Positions 1 to 10,710 of a stretch of DNA of 64,000 nt are shown piece by piece. Numbering within the stretch: position 1 is the first letter of the stretch; each line of letters begins with the position of its first letter. Below the pieces are notes generated by a model that worked only from the letters and a program-made list of their open reading frames with translations, searched no databases and was not told the DNA's origin. The position numbers were made by a program, and so were the translations under genes. The DNA comes from Methylomonas fluvii (GTDB lineage: Bacteria; Pseudomonadota; Gammaproteobacteria; Methylococcales; Methylomonadaceae), in NCBI RefSeq assembly GCF_014850975.1, contig NZ_JACXST010000003.1:124001-188000 (forward strand). The letters are read 5' to 3'.

Positions 1-370
1 TGGCTGTTTCGCCACCGGTTGGCGGGTTCCAGGCCGGATCGGTTTGCCAGCGGATGTAGTCCTGAGCATGGTGCTGATTCACATTGTCCTGCTCCTGGTC
101 CTCCCATGCGCCGTAGCTGATTTCCCTTAAGCCATCGCGAAACTGCATGGTCATGCCCACCGCATCGCACAAGGGTTGGGCGGTAGCGATAGCTCTTTGC
201 ATCGGGCTGACGTAGACATCGCTCCAGGTAAGCGAGCGGTAGGCAGCGGCAAAGGCTTGCGCCATTGCCTGGCCCTCAGCCGTCAAATCCGGATCCAGGG
301 ATCCGCAAAACGCGCCGCGTTGGCTGTATGCGGTCTCGCCGTGGCGCAGCAAATAGATTTTCAAGCTCAT
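1..370 (-). CDS. Histidine phosphatase family protein, partial
   Basis: The first 123 codons are visible; the rest lies beyond the left edge. The protein begins MSLKIYLLRHGETAYSQ and carries the RHGE motif (residues 9-12) of the phosphoglycerate-mutase-like histidine phosphatases, where the His forms the phospho-enzyme intermediate. The later YVSPMQRAIATAQPL stretch is the second conserved block, with the Arg that binds phosphate. It starts 7 bp after the phosphoketolase stop on the same strand, so it is probably co-transcribed and may dephosphorylate a sugar phosphate or phosphoglycerate. The exact substrate cannot be read from the sequence. Confidence 0.85.
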   Translation of the reverse strand, partial: MSLKIYLLRHGETAYSQRGAFCGSLDPDLTAEGQAMAQAFAAAYRSLTWSDVYVSPMQRAIATAQPLCDAVGMTMQFRDGLREISYGAWEDQEQDNVNQHHAQDYIRWQTDPAWNPPTGGETA

Positions 371-377
371 AGTCGCC

Positions 378-2771
378 TCAATACGGCCAGTGCCATTGAT
401 CGTCTTCCGGCCGGTCGATGCCGTTTTCGTAAGCATAATTGCGGCAGTCGATTTGCCGGTCGCGCAGCTTTTCTTTGACGTGCGCGCCGGACACTTGCAA
501 GGCCGGTATGCGGTCTATCGCATCAATGGCCAGACTAAAGCGGTCGGTTTCGTTTTGAATTGCCAGTTCCAGCGGGGTGTTGATACTGCCTTTTTCCTTG
601 TAGCCGCGCACGTGCAAATTGGCGTGGTTGTGGCGTCGATAGGCCAGTCGGTGAATCAGCCATGGATAGCCGTGGAAGTTGAAAATCACTGGCTTATTGA
701 CGGTAAACAGGCTATCGAAATCCCGATCCGACAGCCCATGCGGATGCTCGCCGGCCGGGACCAGTTTGTACAAATCCACCACGTTGATAAAGCGGATTTT
801 CAGTTGCGGAAAGTTCTCGCGTAGTAACACCACCGCCGCCAAGGCTTCCTTGGTGGGAATGTCGCCGGCGCTGGCCATCACCAGATCCGGTTCGGCGCCA
901 TCGTCGTTACTGGCCCATTCCCAGATGCCTATGCCTTTGGTGCAGTGTTTGATCGCCGCATCCATGTCCAGGTATTGCAGATGCTTTTGTTTGTCACAGA
1001 CGATGACGTTGATGTAGTCGGTGCTTTGCAGGCAGTGATTGGCGACCGACAGCAGGCAGTTTACGTCGGGCGGCAAATAGATCCGCGTCACCGACGGACT
1101 TTTATTGACCACTAAATCCAGGAAACCGGGGTCTTGATGGGTGAAACCGTTGTGATCCTGGCGCCAAACCGTGGAGGTAATCAGTAAATTCAGCGAAGAT
1201 ACCGGCGCCCGCCAGGACACGGCCTTAGACATGGCCAGCCATTTGGCATGCTGGTTGAACATAGAATCGATCACGTGTACGAAGGCTTCGTAGGACGAAA
1301 AGAAACCATGCCGGCCAGTCAATAAATAGCCTTCCAGCCAGCCTTCCAGAGTGTGCTCAGAGAGCATTTCCATCACCCGGCCATCCGTCGCCAGTTCGCC
1401 GCCGTCGGCATCTTCCGGCAGGTAATCGGCCAACCAGGTTTTCTTGCTGGCTTTGTAAACATCGTCCAACTTGTTCGAGCTGTTTTCGTCGGGACCGAAT
1501 ACCCGAAAGTTATGCATGTTGGCGCTCATAATGTCGCGCAGAAATTTACCCAACGGCCGGGTGTTTTCCGCTGATACCTTACCGGGGCCGTCCAAGGCCA
1601 AGGCATACTCTTGAAAATCAGGCATCCGCAACGCCTTGCGCAACAGGCCACCGTTGGCGTGCGGATTGGCGCTCATCCGCCGGTTACCGGTGGGCGCCAG
1701 GGCTTTAAGCGCAGGAATCAATTTGCCGTTACTATCGAACAGTTCTTCCGGTTTGTAGCTATGCAGCCAGTCTGACAACAGCTTCATATGCGCAGGATTA
1801 TCTTTTACCCCGGCTAGTGGCACTTGATGGGAACGCCAGAACGCTTCTACTTTATGACCATCCACTTCTTTCGGTCCGGTCCAGCCTTTTGGGCTGCGCA
1901 GGACAATCATCGGCCAGTGCGGGCGGCTAGGAATACCGCTCTTACGGGCTTCCTGTTGGATTCTCCGAATCTCCAGTACACACGTTTCCATCACTCCGGC
2001 CATTAGTTGATGCATGGTTTCCGGATCGCTGCCTTCCACGAAGTAGGGCGTATAACCATAGCCGCGAAACAACTGTTCCAGCTCTTCATGGGAAATCCGC
2101 GCCAGCAACGTCGGGTTGTTAATCTTGTAACCGTTTAGATGCAGGATAGGCAGCACCGCTCCATCGCGGATCGGATTCAGGAATTTATTCGAATGCCAGG
2201 ACGTCGCTAGCGGCCCGGTCTCGGCTTCGCCGTCGCCGACCACCACCGCCACCAGCAAATCCGGATTGTCGTAAGCGGCACCGTAAGCATGGGAAACGCT
2301 GTAACCCAACTCGCCGCCTTCGTGGATCGACCCCGGTGTCTCCGGCGTGCAATGGCTACCGATGCCACCGGGGAAGGAAAATTCTTTAAAAAACTGCAAC
2401 AGGCCTTCTTCATCTTCGCCTTTATTCGGATAAATCTCCGCATAAGTGCCTTCCAGATACACCGGGGCCAACACCCCCGGCGCACCGTGGCCGGGGCCGG
2501 CCAGGAAAATTGCATTGAGGTCGTACTGTTTGATCAGACGGTTCAAATGGATGTAGATAAAACTCAAGCCAGGGCTGGAACCCCAGTGGCCGAGCAGGCG
2601 GTTTTTAATGTGCTCTGGTTTGAGTGGTTCTTTTAGTAAAGGGTTATCGCGGAGGTAAATCATTCCGGCGGCCAAATAATTGCAGGCTCGCCAATATGCA
2701 TTGAGGTGGTGGATCTCTTCTTTGCCAAGTGGCGAAGGAATGGCAGTTGTGGATGTTTCTGGCACAGTCAT
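378..2771 (-). CDS. xfp: Phosphoketolase (xylulose-5-P / fructose-6-P)
   Basis: A 797-residue thiamine-diphosphate enzyme that splits xylulose 5-phosphate (and often fructose 6-phosphate) with phosphate into acetyl phosphate plus glyceraldehyde 3-phosphate or erythrose 4-phosphate. In methanotrophs this is a route from ribulose-monophosphate-cycle sugars to C2 units. Family blocks are clear: [15 protein letters not shown] near the N-terminus, [17 protein letters not shown], and the cofactor-binding GDGEAETGP followed by [10 protein letters not shown]. The reading frame stays open further upstream into a repeat, but the ATG at 2771 (MTVPETSTT) is preceded by GGAG at good spacing and gives the normal family length. 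A histidine phosphatase follows at once. Confidence 0.95.
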   Translation of the reverse strand: MTVPETSTTAIPSPLGKEEIHHLNAYWRACNYLAAGMIYLRDNPLLKEPLKPEHIKNRLLGHWGSSPGLSFIYIHLNRLIKQYDLNAIFLAGPGHGAPGVLAPVYLEGTYAEIYPNKGEDEEGLLQFFKEFSFPGGIGSHCTPETPGSIHEGGELGYSVSHAYGAAYDNPDLLVAVVVGDGEAETGPLATSWHSNKFLNPIRDGAVLPILHLNGYKINNPTLLARISHEELEQLFRGYGYTPYFVEGSDPETMHQLMAGVMETCVLEIRRIQQEARKSGIPSRPHWPMIVLRSPKGWTGPKEVDGHKVEAFWRSHQVPLAGVKDNPAHMKLLSDWLHSYKPEELFDSNGKLIPALKALAPTGNRRMSANPHANGGLLRKALRMPDFQEYALALDGPGKVSAENTRPLGKFLRDIMSANMHNFRVFGPDENSSNKLDDVYKASKKTWLADYLPEDADGGELATDGRVMEMLSEHTLEGWLEGYLLTGRHGFFSSYEAFVHVIDSMFNQHAKWLAMSKAVSWRAPVSSLNLLITSTVWRQDHNGFTHQDPGFLDLVVNKSPSVTRIYLPPDVNCLLSVANHCLQSTDYINVIVCDKQKHLQYLDMDAAIKHCTKGIGIWEWASNDDGAEPDLVMASAGDIPTKEALAAVVLLRENFPQLKIRFINVVDLYKLVPAGEHPHGLSDRDFDSLFTVNKPVIFNFHGYPWLIHRLAYRRHNHANLHVRGYKEKGSINTPLELAIQNETDRFSLAIDAIDRIPALQVSGAHVKEKLRDRQIDCRNYAYENGIDRPEDDQWHWPY

Positions 2772-2829
2772 GAGCAAACTCCAATAAAAATTAAATAAAC
2801 CAACCAATAATAAGTCGCGGGGTTTTATT

Positions 2830-3052
2830 CCCGTTATTCCGCCCCGAGCATCGCAGCTTTTGGCGATAATGGCCCGCAGGGGAGCGGCAGGGATGCCGCT
2901 CGTTTTCGGAGGGGCTGGGAAGCCCCTTCCGAAAACCTTCGCCAAAAGCGAGAAGCGCAGGATTAAGGTGGAATGTCGGGTGGCCTTTTCTTTAGATACT
3001 TTCTTTTGGCCAAGCAAAAGAAAGTATCTCGGCTGTCGGGCCGAGACCCGAC
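2830..3052 (+). repeat. Copy 1 of a ~223 bp dispersed inverted repeat
   Basis: This noncoding stretch upstream of phosphoketolase matches the reverse complement of 4394-4617 almost end to end, with scattered substitutions and tiny indels. It holds several internal stems, for example AAAGAAAGTATC against GATACTTTCTTT and GTCGGG against CCCGAC near one end, so the transcript could fold. There is no credible coding content, although spurious frames run through it. It resembles a MITE or REP-type non-autonomous repeat. It also fills the 318 bp gap between phosphoketolase and the YhhJ-like gene. Confidence 0.8.
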
Positions 3053-3089
3053 TTTAAAACTAGCCTTCGCGCCAGCGACATCAAGACTC

Positions 3090-4214
3090 TTAAACCATTG
3101 AACTAATCGTATTCCTGAATCGATTTAGCGCCAGCGCAAAAAACACTCCACCAATCCCAATCAAGGCCAAGAAATCAGCCCAAACAATACTTAACCCAGC
3201 CCCTCGATACAAAATAGCCTGCGCAAGTGACACGAAATGCGTCGTCGGTGCTGCGAGCATGATGTTTTGTACCAGCACCGGCATGCTTTCGCGCGGCGTC
3301 ATGCCGCCGGATAGCATTTGCAAAGGTAGCAAGATTATCAGCATCAATAATCCTAGTTGAGGCATTGAACGCGCCAAGGTTCCCAAATATATGCCTAACG
3401 AAGTGGTGGCAAATAGATGCAGCAACATGCCCAAAATAAACAAACTCAGCGAGCCTTGAATCGGTACCTCTAGTAAGCCATGCACCACAAAAATAATGGA
3501 CGCGGTCGCCACCACCACCACTACCAACCCCATCGACCAAACCTTGGCAGACATGATTTCAAAAGGCGTCAGCGGCATTACCAGCAAGTGCTCGATTGTG
3601 CCGTGCTCGCGTTCGCGGATCAGTGCCGCGCCGGTCAGAATGATGGACAGGGTGGTGATGCTGTTGACCACTTCCATTAGCGAGCCGAACCACACCGAGC
3701 TCAAATTGGGATTGAAGCGGGTTCTTATCTCCAATTCCACCGGTAGGGTCACTGATGCCCGGTGACCTTGAGCAAAGGCATTGACTTCACCGTTCAAAAT
3801 CGTCTGGATGTAGGTATTGCCAATAAAGGCCTGGGAGATGCGGGTGGCATCGATATTTAATTGCAGCGCCGGCTGCCGGCCGGCCAACATATCGCGCTGG
3901 AAATGCGAGGGAATATCCAGTACAAAACTATACAAACCAACATCCATGCCGTGATCTGTTTCGTATTGATCGATAATCACCGGCGTTAAAAAATACGGTT
4001 CGTAAAAGGCGTTGATGATGCGGGTGGAGAGTGGCGAGCGGTTTTCATCAACAATGGCGATTGGCGCTTTGTGCAAGGATTGGGGCACGCCTGTGGCGAT
4101 CAGATAAACCTGTCCGGTGAAGGAGAATAGGATCATCACTAGCATCATGGTGTCGCGGCTGAGGCTGCGGAGTTCTTTGATGCCTAGGTAGTAGATGTTG
4201 AGTAGGGTTTCCAT
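3090..4214 (-). CDS. yhhJ: ABC-2 type permease, YhhJ-like
   Basis: A 374-residue inner-membrane permease of the ABC-2 family. It has one N-terminal membrane helix (about residues 22-42), a large periplasmic domain (about 45-175), then five or so helices from about residue 180 on, with the ABC-2 block LIREREHGTIEHLLVMPLTPFEI between the first two. The order adaptor, RbbA-like ATPase, YhhJ-like permease matches the E. coli yhiI-rbbA-yhhJ cluster. Here, unusually, this gene is separated from the ATPase gene by about 450 bp containing a repeat, and a matching inverted copy lies on its other side. The transported substrate is unknown. Confidence 0.88.
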   Translation of the reverse strand: METLLNIYYLGIKELRSLSRDTMMLVMILFSFTGQVYLIATGVPQSLHKAPIAIVDENRSPLSTRIINAFYEPYFLTPVIIDQYETDHGMDVGLYSFVLDIPSHFQRDMLAGRQPALQLNIDATRISQAFIGNTYIQTILNGEVNAFAQGHRASVTLPVELEIRTRFNPNLSSVWFGSLMEVVNSITTLSIILTGAALIREREHGTIEHLLVMPLTPFEIMSAKVWSMGLVVVVVATASIIFVVHGLLEVPIQGSLSLFILGMLLHLFATTSLGIYLGTLARSMPQLGLLMLIILLPLQMLSGGMTPRESMPVLVQNIMLAAPTTHFVSLAQAILYRGAGLSIVWADFLALIGIGGVFFALALNRFRNTISSMV

Positions 4215-4393
4215 TTGTTACTAGATCTTCTGACTTTTAGCGAAGTCCGCATGAATTACCGTTCGCCCTGAGCTTGTCGAAGGGCGCTCCCAGTAAGGTT
4301 TCCACAGGCTCAGCCCGAATGGAGTGCCGGTAATAAATGGGGCTTGAACAATAAGCGTGGATTTTGTGTCGCTGTCGCGACGGCTATTTATAT

Positions 4394-4617
4394 GTCGGGT
4401 CTCGGCCCGACAGCCGAGATACTTTCTTTTGTTTGGCCAAAAGAAAGTATCCAAAGAAAAGGCCACCCGGATTTCCGCCTTAATCCTGCGCTTCTCGCTT
4501 TTGGCGAGGGTTTTCGGAAGGGCCATCCTTGGCCCTCCGAAAACGTGCGGCATCCTTGCCGCACCCCTGGCGGGCCATTCTCGCCAAAAGCTGTGATGCT
4601 CGGGGCGGAATAACGGG
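4394..4617 (-). repeat. Copy 2 of the ~223 bp dispersed inverted repeat
   Basis: The reverse complement of this stretch aligns with 2830-3052. The most conserved parts are the outer CCCGTTATTCCGCCCCGAGC, the central AAAAGCGAGAAGCGCAGGAT and the terminal AGTATCTCGGCTGTCGGGCC. The two copies are inverted around the YhhJ-like gene. It lies in the 452 bp gap 4215-4666, which otherwise holds nothing recognisable. Confidence 0.8.
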
Positions 4618-4666
4618 AGATAAACCACGCCCCACACCTTCGGTTGTGAGAATTGAGTAAAACTCA

Positions 4667-7414
4667 TCATCGTTCCTGCTTCTTCAACAGCACCACACTC
4701 AGTCCAACAATCACCGGTATTGCCAACGCCAAAGGCCATAGCGATGGGCCCAGTTCGGCGAAACCCAGTGCTTTGGAAAATGTGCCGCGGCATATGGTCA
4801 GGAAGTAGGCGCCGGGGAAGGTTTCGCCCATTATTCGGGCGCCGCCTTCCAGTGAGGACACCGGATCTATCATTCCAGAGAAGCGGGTGGAGGGGATAAA
4901 GGTGGTCAAAAAGGTGGCGAAGATGGCGGCGATTTGGCTGTTGGTGAAGGTGGATATCAAAAGACCAATGCCGGTTGAAGCCGTGACATAGAGCAGGGCG
5001 GCGACCGTCAAAGTCAGAAAATTGCCTTTGAACGGCACGCCAAATACAAAGATGGCCAAGATAGACAGCAACAGAAAATTCAGCATACCGACCGCTATGT
5101 AGGGCAACTGCTTGCCGACCAGAAACTCAAATTTGGTCACTGGGGTGACGTATAAATTTAGTATCGACCCCAGTTCTTTCTCTCTCACCACGCTGAGGGC
5201 GCTGAGCATGGCCGGGATCAGCATCAATAAAATCGGGATTACCGCCGGCACCATGGCCGGCAAGCTTTTGACGTCGGCGTTGTAACGAAAACGGGTTTCT
5301 ATTTTCATCAAGCCGGCGGGTTGCTGGGTGGTGCTGCGGCTACGGGCCATTTCCAGCAGCCAACCCTGATGCATGGCTTGCACATAGCCGATGACGTTTT
5401 CTGCCCGGGTCGGCATGGCGCCATCTATCCAGGCACCGATCTTGACCTGATCGCCGCGTTCCAAATCGCGGGCGAAGTTGGGCGGTATTTCCAAAGCCAG
5501 GCTAAGTTCGCCGCTGCGCATGCGCTGATCCAGTTCGGCATAATCGGCTAGCGGCGGCCTGGGCAGAAAATAACGTGAGCCGCCCAAATCCAGCGCGTAA
5601 TTGTTACTCAGCGTGGTTTGGTCGCGGTCCAGTACCGCAAAGCGCAAGTCCTCCACATCCATGGTAATGCCGTAACCGAAAGTAAACATCAAAAACAAAG
5701 TACCGACCAAGGCAATCGAGGCGCGAATCGGGTCGCGGCGTAACTCCAAGGCTTCACGCAACGTATAACTGTATAGACGGGTCAAACTAAAGCCGGCAGC
5801 GGCTTGTGCAGCTTGAGTTTGCGGCGACACCACCACCGCTGTGTCGCTAGATTCCTCGGCGTCGTCCTCACTGCCGCTAGCTTTTTGCAAATAGCCAATA
5901 AAGGCTTCCTCAAGCGTGGCGTGGCCGCTATCTTTCACCAAGGCCGCTGGCGTATCGCTGGCCAGCACCTTGCCGGCGTGCATCAGTGAGATGCGGTCGC
6001 AACGCGCGGCTTCGTTCATGAAGTGGGTGGAAATAAAAATGGTGACCTGGTCGTGGCGCGACAGTTCTATCATCAGCTCCCAGAAGCGGTCGCGCTCGAT
6101 AGGATCGACACCGGAAGTCGGCTCATCGAGAATTAACAGATCAGGTCGATGGATCATGGCTACCGCCAGCGACAGGCGTTGCCTGATGCCTAGCGGCAGC
6201 GCGTCAGGTAAGGTATCCAAAACCGCATCGAGCTGGAAGCGCTGGGCCATTTCGGCAACTCGTCCTAGAATTTCCGCCGCCGGCAAGTGAAACAACTTGG
6301 CGTGCAATTCCAGGTTTTGCCGGACCGTCAGCTCGGAATACAGCGAGAAAGCTTGCGACATATAACCGACCCGTTTGCGGGTGGCCAGATTGCCGGCGTC
6401 TACCACCTGTCCGAACAATAATGCCGTTCCTGAGCTTGGTTGCAATAAGCCGGTGAGCATTTTCATAGTGGTGGATTTGCCGCAGCCGTTGGAACCCAGA
6501 AACCCGAAAATCTCACCGCGGGCTATGCGCAGCCTGACATTGTCCACCGCCAGAAATTCGCCAAAGCGCATGCTTAAATCATGGGCTTCGATTGCGATAT
6601 CGTCGTCATTGCTCTGCCTAGGCGGAATCACGATGGCATGGTGGCCGCGGCGTTTGGCTTCCGGTAGCAATAGAATAAAGGCTTCTTCCAGACTATCGGC
6701 GTTCGCTTGCGCGCGCAGTTCGGCGGCGGTGCCGGTCGCCAGAATCTTGCCGGCATCCATCGCCACCAGCCAATCAAAGCGCTCGGCTTCGTCCATGTAA
6801 GCCGTAGAAACCAGTACGCTCATTCCGGTGCGGCGCTTACGCAGGCGGGCGATCAGCTCCCAAAATTGGGCTCGGGATAAAGGATCAACGCCGGTCGTGG
6901 GTTCGTCTAGCACCAACAGATCGGGGTCGTGGATCAAGGCGCAGCACAAACCCAGTTTTTGTTTCATGCCGCCGGACAATTGCCCGGCAGGGCGATCGCG
7001 GAAGGACTCGAGGTTGGTGCTTTTCAGTAATTCGGCTATGCGTTGTTCGCGCTCGGCTGGCTGTTGGCCGAACAACCTGCCGAAGAAATCGACGTTTTCG
7101 AACACCGACAAGGTCAGATAAAGATTTTTGCCCAGCCCTTGCGGCATATAGGCTATGCGCGGACATACCGCGCGTCGATGTGCGGCATCGGCCATGTCGC
7201 CGCCTAACACCTCGATCTTGCCTTGTTGTATTCTCCGCGCGCCGGTCAGCAAGGACATCAGGCTGGACTTGCCGACGCCGTCCGGGCCGATCAAGCCCAG
7301 CATTTGATTGGCCGGCAAATCCAGATTCAGATCATCCAAAGCCAACTGTTCGCCGTAGCGCAAACTCAGATTTTGTATGCTCACCACCGGCGTGGCAGCG
7401 GTTGAGGTATTCAT
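4667..7414 (-). CDS. rbbA: RbbA-like ABC transporter, two ATPase domains fused to a permease
   Basis: A 915-residue fusion. The first ABC ATPase (about residues 10-240) has Walker [10 protein letters not shown], signature [11 protein letters not shown] and Walker [14 protein letters not shown]. The second (about 270-505) has [10 protein letters not shown] and [13 protein letters not shown], but its signature is the variant [12 protein letters not shown]. The C-terminal part (about 540-915) is an ABC-2 permease with [16 protein letters not shown] between its helices. The ATG at 7414 overlaps the stop of the HlyD gene by four bases (ATGA), which implies translational coupling. Together with the adaptor, outer-membrane factor and YhhJ-like permease it should form a tripartite exporter; the cargo is unknown. 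Confidence 0.9.
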   Translation of the reverse strand: MNTSTAATPVVSIQNLSLRYGEQLALDDLNLDLPANQMLGLIGPDGVGKSSLMSLLTGARRIQQGKIEVLGGDMADAAHRRAVCPRIAYMPQGLGKNLYLTLSVFENVDFFGRLFGQQPAEREQRIAELLKSTNLESFRDRPAGQLSGGMKQKLGLCCALIHDPDLLVLDEPTTGVDPLSRAQFWELIARLRKRRTGMSVLVSTAYMDEAERFDWLVAMDAGKILATGTAAELRAQANADSLEEAFILLLPEAKRRGHHAIVIPPRQSNDDDIAIEAHDLSMRFGEFLAVDNVRLRIARGEIFGFLGSNGCGKSTTMKMLTGLLQPSSGTALLFGQVVDAGNLATRKRVGYMSQAFSLYSELTVRQNLELHAKLFHLPAAEILGRVAEMAQRFQLDAVLDTLPDALPLGIRQRLSLAVAMIHRPDLLILDEPTSGVDPIERDRFWELMIELSRHDQVTIFISTHFMNEAARCDRISLMHAGKVLASDTPAALVKDSGHATLEEAFIGYLQKASGSEDDAEESSDTAVVVSPQTQAAQAAAGFSLTRLYSYTLREALELRRDPIRASIALVGTLFLMFTFGYGITMDVEDLRFAVLDRDQTTLSNNYALDLGGSRYFLPRPPLADYAELDQRMRSGELSLALEIPPNFARDLERGDQVKIGAWIDGAMPTRAENVIGYVQAMHQGWLLEMARSRSTTQQPAGLMKIETRFRYNADVKSLPAMVPAVIPILLMLIPAMLSALSVVREKELGSILNLYVTPVTKFEFLVGKQLPYIAVGMLNFLLLSILAIFVFGVPFKGNFLTLTVAALLYVTASTGIGLLISTFTNSQIAAIFATFLTTFIPSTRFSGMIDPVSSLEGGARIMGETFPGAYFLTICRGTFSKALGFAELGPSLWPLALAIPVIVGLSVVLLKKQER

Positions 7415-8541
7415 TGCGGCAGTTTGATAGCCAGATTGGCCGGCCACTCGGCTTTTGGGTCTATCTTCACATAGGCCATGCCGGGCACACCGGTTTTGAC
7501 TTGATTGAGATGGCGTTTCAGCAATTCCGGATCGAGTCTGGCGCGCACTCGAAACATCAGTTTCAGGCGTTCGGTTTCGGTCTCCACCGTTTTGGGGGTG
7601 AACTGGGCGACGCTGGCGACAAAACTCGCTGTGGCCGGAATCACCAAGTCCGGCACCGCATCCAGCACCAGCCGGATCTCACTCCCTAAGGCGACTTTGC
7701 CGGCCGCTTCGGTAGGCAGAAAAAAGGTCATATACACGTCGGCGAGATCGACCATGTTCAACACCCGGCCACCAGCCGCCAATACTTCGCCGGACTCGGC
7801 GACACGGTATTGGATGCGACCGTCGCGCGGGGCTTTCAATACGCTGTCTTCAATATCGGCTTGTAAACGGCTAACGGTCGCCTGGGCGGCCTCGATTAGG
7901 GTTTGCGACGCCACCGCCTGCGATTTCGCCGCTTCGATACCGGCACCTGCCGCAGCGACCTGAGCCTTCGCGGCATTGATTGCCGCCTGCATGCCCAGCA
8001 CCCGCGCCCGGTCGTCATCGACTTCCTGTTGCGGGGTGGCGCCTTCGCCGACCAAGCGTTGTGAACGTTTTAAGCGTTTATTGGCGGCATCGAATTCGGC
8101 TTGGCGCTGCGCAACCACCGCCAGTGCAGCGTTATGTTCGCTTTGGCGCTGCACGATCACTGCTTTGGCAGTAATGCGGGCGCTTTCGGCGTGGCGGACC
8201 TGAGCTTCGGCTTCGGTGTTTTGCGCCTGCAATACTTGGGTGTCCATTTGCGCCAGCACCGTTCCGGACTGCACGAAATCGCCTTCATGCGGCAATATCT
8301 CGATAATACGGCCGGCGGTCTTGGTGGCTATATCGATCTCCGTTGCTTCGATGCGGCCGTTGCCGGTAGCGATGGCCTCTGGCAGCGGGGCAGGGCGCAA
8401 CCACCACCAAATCAGTAATGCTATGGCCAGTAACACCAGGCCTGGCAGGAAGAACTTTCGTATGGATAGTGCCGGTTTTGCAGGAACCGGTTGTTGTGTT
8501 GTTGCAGTTTCCGGTTTGGCCGGTTCCTTTGCGCTGGCCAT
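7411..8541 (-). CDS. HlyD-family periplasmic adaptor (membrane fusion protein)
   Basis: A 376-residue adaptor linking an inner-membrane ABC exporter to an outer-membrane channel. A single membrane helix lies at about residues 28-48 ([20 protein letters not shown]), followed by the first lipoyl half ([21 protein letters not shown]), a long alanine-rich coiled-coil hairpin (about 105-225) and the second lipoyl half ([20 protein letters not shown]), then a beta-barrel. It is the YhiI-like member of the yhiI-rbbA-yhhJ arrangement. Its ATG shares bases with the stop of the upstream outer-membrane factor (TAATG), so the genes are coupled. Confidence 0.92.
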   Translation of the reverse strand: MASAKEPAKPETATTQQPVPAKPALSIRKFFLPGLVLLAIALLIWWWLRPAPLPEAIATGNGRIEATEIDIATKTAGRIIEILPHEGDFVQSGTVLAQMDTQVLQAQNTEAEAQVRHAESARITAKAVIVQRQSEHNAALAVVAQRQAEFDAANKRLKRSQRLVGEGATPQQEVDDDRARVLGMQAAINAAKAQVAAAGAGIEAAKSQAVASQTLIEAAQATVSRLQADIEDSVLKAPRDGRIQYRVAESGEVLAAGGRVLNMVDLADVYMTFFLPTEAAGKVALGSEIRLVLDAVPDLVIPATASFVASVAQFTPKTVETETERLKLMFRVRARLDPELLKRHLNQVKTGVPGMAYVKIDPKAEWPANLAIKLPQ

Positions 8542-9971
8542 TATGGCTCCTGAGAATTCTGTGATTGCATACTGCTATTTTCCGGGCCACCACCCAGTGT
8601 TTTATAAACAGCAATCAGATGGGTGGAAGTGTCTGCTTCTGAGCGGGCCAGCTCGATTTCGGCAGCATAAAGGCTGCGTTGCGAATCCAGCACGTCCAAA
8701 AACGAGATGACGCCTTCCTGGTAACGCAATTGCGACAACCTCAACGATTCGCGCAGGTCCAGCGTGGAACTGGCTAGCAACTGTCGGCGCTGCTCTTCAT
8801 TCAAATATCTACTCAACACCGTTTCGGTTTCGCGTAGCGCATCCAGCACGGTTTTTTCATAGTTCAGATAGGCTTCCTGTTGCCGAGCGTCGGCCAGATC
8901 GATACCGGCGCGAACCCGGCCGAAATTGAGCAAAGGTTGCAACAGATTGGCGGCGGTGCCGTAAGAGAAAGCTGCGGATTTGAATAAGGATTCCAGGTCG
9001 GTGTTGCGTAGGCCCAGAAAGGCGGACAAGGAAATTTTCGGAAACATTTCGGCGACGGCCGCGCCTTGCAGCGCGGTAGCGGCGGCTAGCTTGCGTTCGG
9101 CGATTTCCAAATCCGGCCGATTGCGCAGGGTCGCTGCCGGCGAGGTCAATAAGCCTAGGCCAGCTGCCTGCGGTACCGCTCCCAGCTGGCTTAACTCAAG
9201 CGCCAGCGTGCCGGGATGCGCACCAATCAGTAGTTCCAGTTGCCGCAGCAAGCCGGTGAGCTTGGCTTGCAAGGCCGGAATTTGCGCCATCGTGGTTTCG
9301 GTCAGCGCGCGGGCTCGTACCACTTCGTGGCGGGCCACCACGCCTTCGTTGAACAATTTTTCGGTGAGTGACAGGGTGGCTTGCTGGGTTTGCAGATTAG
9401 AACTGGTGATGCGCAGTTGATTTTGCGTGCTGCGGTATTCGACATAACTGCGGGCCAGCTCAGCACTCAGTGAGACCAGCGCTTGCCGATAACTGGCGTT
9501 TGCAACATCAAGATCGGCCAAAGCCGTTTCCAAGCGCCGTTGTTGGCGACCGAACAAATCTATTTCCCACAAGGCGTCGAAACCCAGCTCGAACATGTTG
9601 TAACGCAGGCCGGGTGCCAACGCCGGCAATGGGTTTTCCTGGCGTTGCGCACCGGCTTTAATATTCACTGTGGGGAATAACTCGGCTTGTGTGCCGCGCC
9701 GCTCGGCGCGGGCCTGGTCTATGCGAGTCAACGCAATTTTTAGATCAAGATTGCCCGCCAAGGCTTTGTCCATCAAGACATTCAAGGCCACATCGTTAAA
9801 ACGCAGCCACCAGTTTTTTAAGGGCGTCGGGTCTGATGTTGTTATGGCCGGATTGCTGATTTCAGCCTGCCAACTAGCCGGAACATCGTCTATTGGTTCG
9901 TGGTAATCCGGACCGACGATACAACCGCCAGCAGCAATCAGGATGATTAGCCATGCGGGCTTACGCCGCAT
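8541..9971 (-). CDS. NodT-type outer-membrane efflux lipoprotein
   Basis: A TolC/NodT-family outer-membrane factor. I start it at the ATG at 9971 ([17 protein letters not shown]) because this gives a lipoprotein signal with a lipobox ending in Cys; the frame stays open to 10037, but that start would bury the signal. The mature part opens with GPDYHEP, typical of NodT proteins, and holds two repeated coiled-coil halves (about residues 60-260 and 265-465). First gene of the exporter operon. A predicted Crp/Fnr-type promoter lies just upstream (10063-10104, facing this gene). Confidence 0.9.
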   Translation of the reverse strand: MRRKPAWLIILIAAGGCIVGPDYHEPIDDVPASWQAEISNPAITTSDPTPLKNWWLRFNDVALNVLMDKALAGNLDLKIALTRIDQARAERRGTQAELFPTVNIKAGAQRQENPLPALAPGLRYNMFELGFDALWEIDLFGRQQRRLETALADLDVANASYRQALVSLSAELARSYVEYRSTQNQLRITSSNLQTQQATLSLTEKLFNEGVVARHEVVRARALTETTMAQIPALQAKLTGLLRQLELLIGAHPGTLALELSQLGAVPQAAGLGLLTSPAATLRNRPDLEIAERKLAAATALQGAAVAEMFPKISLSAFLGLRNTDLESLFKSAAFSYGTAANLLQPLLNFGRVRAGIDLADARQQEAYLNYEKTVLDALRETETVLSRYLNEEQRRQLLASSTLDLRESLRLSQLRYQEGVISFLDVLDSQRSLYAAEIELARSEADTSTHLIAVYKTLGGGPENSSMQSQNSQEP

Positions 9972-10062
9972 TAGACTCTTGAAACCAATAAGCTGGCTGC
10001 TGCCTGAATAACTCAGATTTAGTACGTTCCATGGCACGGTCCTGTATGAATCTTACCCGAGC

Positions 10063-10104
10063 AGCGTAATGGCTGAGGCATTTCAGGTCTGTGCGTTAGC
10101 GTAC
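10063..10104 (-). promoter_or_regulatory. Palindrome-linked promoter facing the exporter operon
   Basis: Read on the minus strand: palindrome GTACGCTAACGCAC, its last C starting the -35-like hexamer CAGACC, then exactly 17 bp, then TACGCT as -10. It points at the outer-membrane factor gene, with a predicted start about 85 bases before the ATG. Back to back with the site at 10149. Confidence 0.6.
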
Positions 10105-10148
10105 TTAACTTGAGCCATTTTTTTATTGAACCTATGTGTGGCGGCAAT

Positions 10149-10190
10149 GTTCGATAGCGTACAGATTATTCGTTTTTTTAAGCCTAGAGT
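10149..10190 (+). promoter_or_regulatory. Palindrome-linked promoter facing the 10282 gene
   Basis: Palindrome GTTCGATAGCGTAC, -35-like CAGATT sharing its last base, a 17 bp spacer and -10-like TAGAGT. It lies about 90 bases upstream of the membrane-protein ATG at 10282. Confidence 0.6.
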
Positions 10191-10281
10191 CTGGGATAGA
10201 GTTTGGCACCGTCTTACAACGCTCCCTAGGATGATCGATTTCCCAAAGCCTGAATGTATTTTCACTAAGAGGTAAGTAGTC

Positions 10282-10650
10282 ATGAACACGATAATTACAA
10301 ACGAAAAAACCACCGAAGATTTCGCCGCGCTGAAAAAGCTGACCGCAACAGTCTATCTATGCCAAGTATTGACCTTTGCCTTTGCGGGACTGCCTTTACT
10401 GGTTGGGGTGGCGATTAATTTTTTCTACCGCAGCAATGTCAAAGGCACTTGGCTGGAATCGCATTTTAATTGGCAGATCAAAACCGTCTGGGTGACGCTG
10501 GCAGGCTTTGCCTTGTCCGGTCTGGTGTTGATGCTGGACATACAACTTAGCTTGATTGTGTTGCTCCCGACCTTGCTGTTGCTGATTTACAGAATCGTCA
10601 TCGGCTGGACCAATTTGACTGCCGAGAAGTCTTTGCAAGATCTGAGTTAA
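10282..10650 (+). CDS. Small membrane protein, DUF4870-like
   Basis: A 122-residue inner-membrane protein with three hydrophobic helices (about residues 28-48, 70-90, 93-110). The phrase WLESHFNWQIKTVWVTL between the first and second helix is typical of DUF4870-like membrane proteins: a His-x-x-Trp-Gln block just before a helix. Function is unknown for the family. The start is preceded by GAGGTA, and a palindrome-linked promoter lies upstream, so it probably belongs to the regulon described in the findings. Confidence 0.7.
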   Translation: MNTIITNEKTTEDFAALKKLTATVYLCQVLTFAFAGLPLLVGVAINFFYRSNVKGTWLESHFNWQIKTVWVTLAGFALSGLVLMLDIQLSLIVLLPTLLLLIYRIVIGWTNLTAEKSLQDLS

Positions 10651-10710
10651 TCCATCACAGACGCGCTTGGCCGGCGTCGTCAAATTCGGCGCTGGCTAAG
10701 CCCCGCTTCA

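Noticed and set aside
2772-3017. N-terminal extension of phosphoketolase by 82 codons
   Set aside because: The extension is translated repeat sequence; the same nonsense peptide appears from the second repeat copy. The ATG at 2771 has a proper ribosome-binding site.
10083-10313. A 76-codon minus-strand frame between the exporter and the 10282 gene
   Set aside because: It overlaps the divergent promoter pair and the start of the 10282 gene on the other strand.
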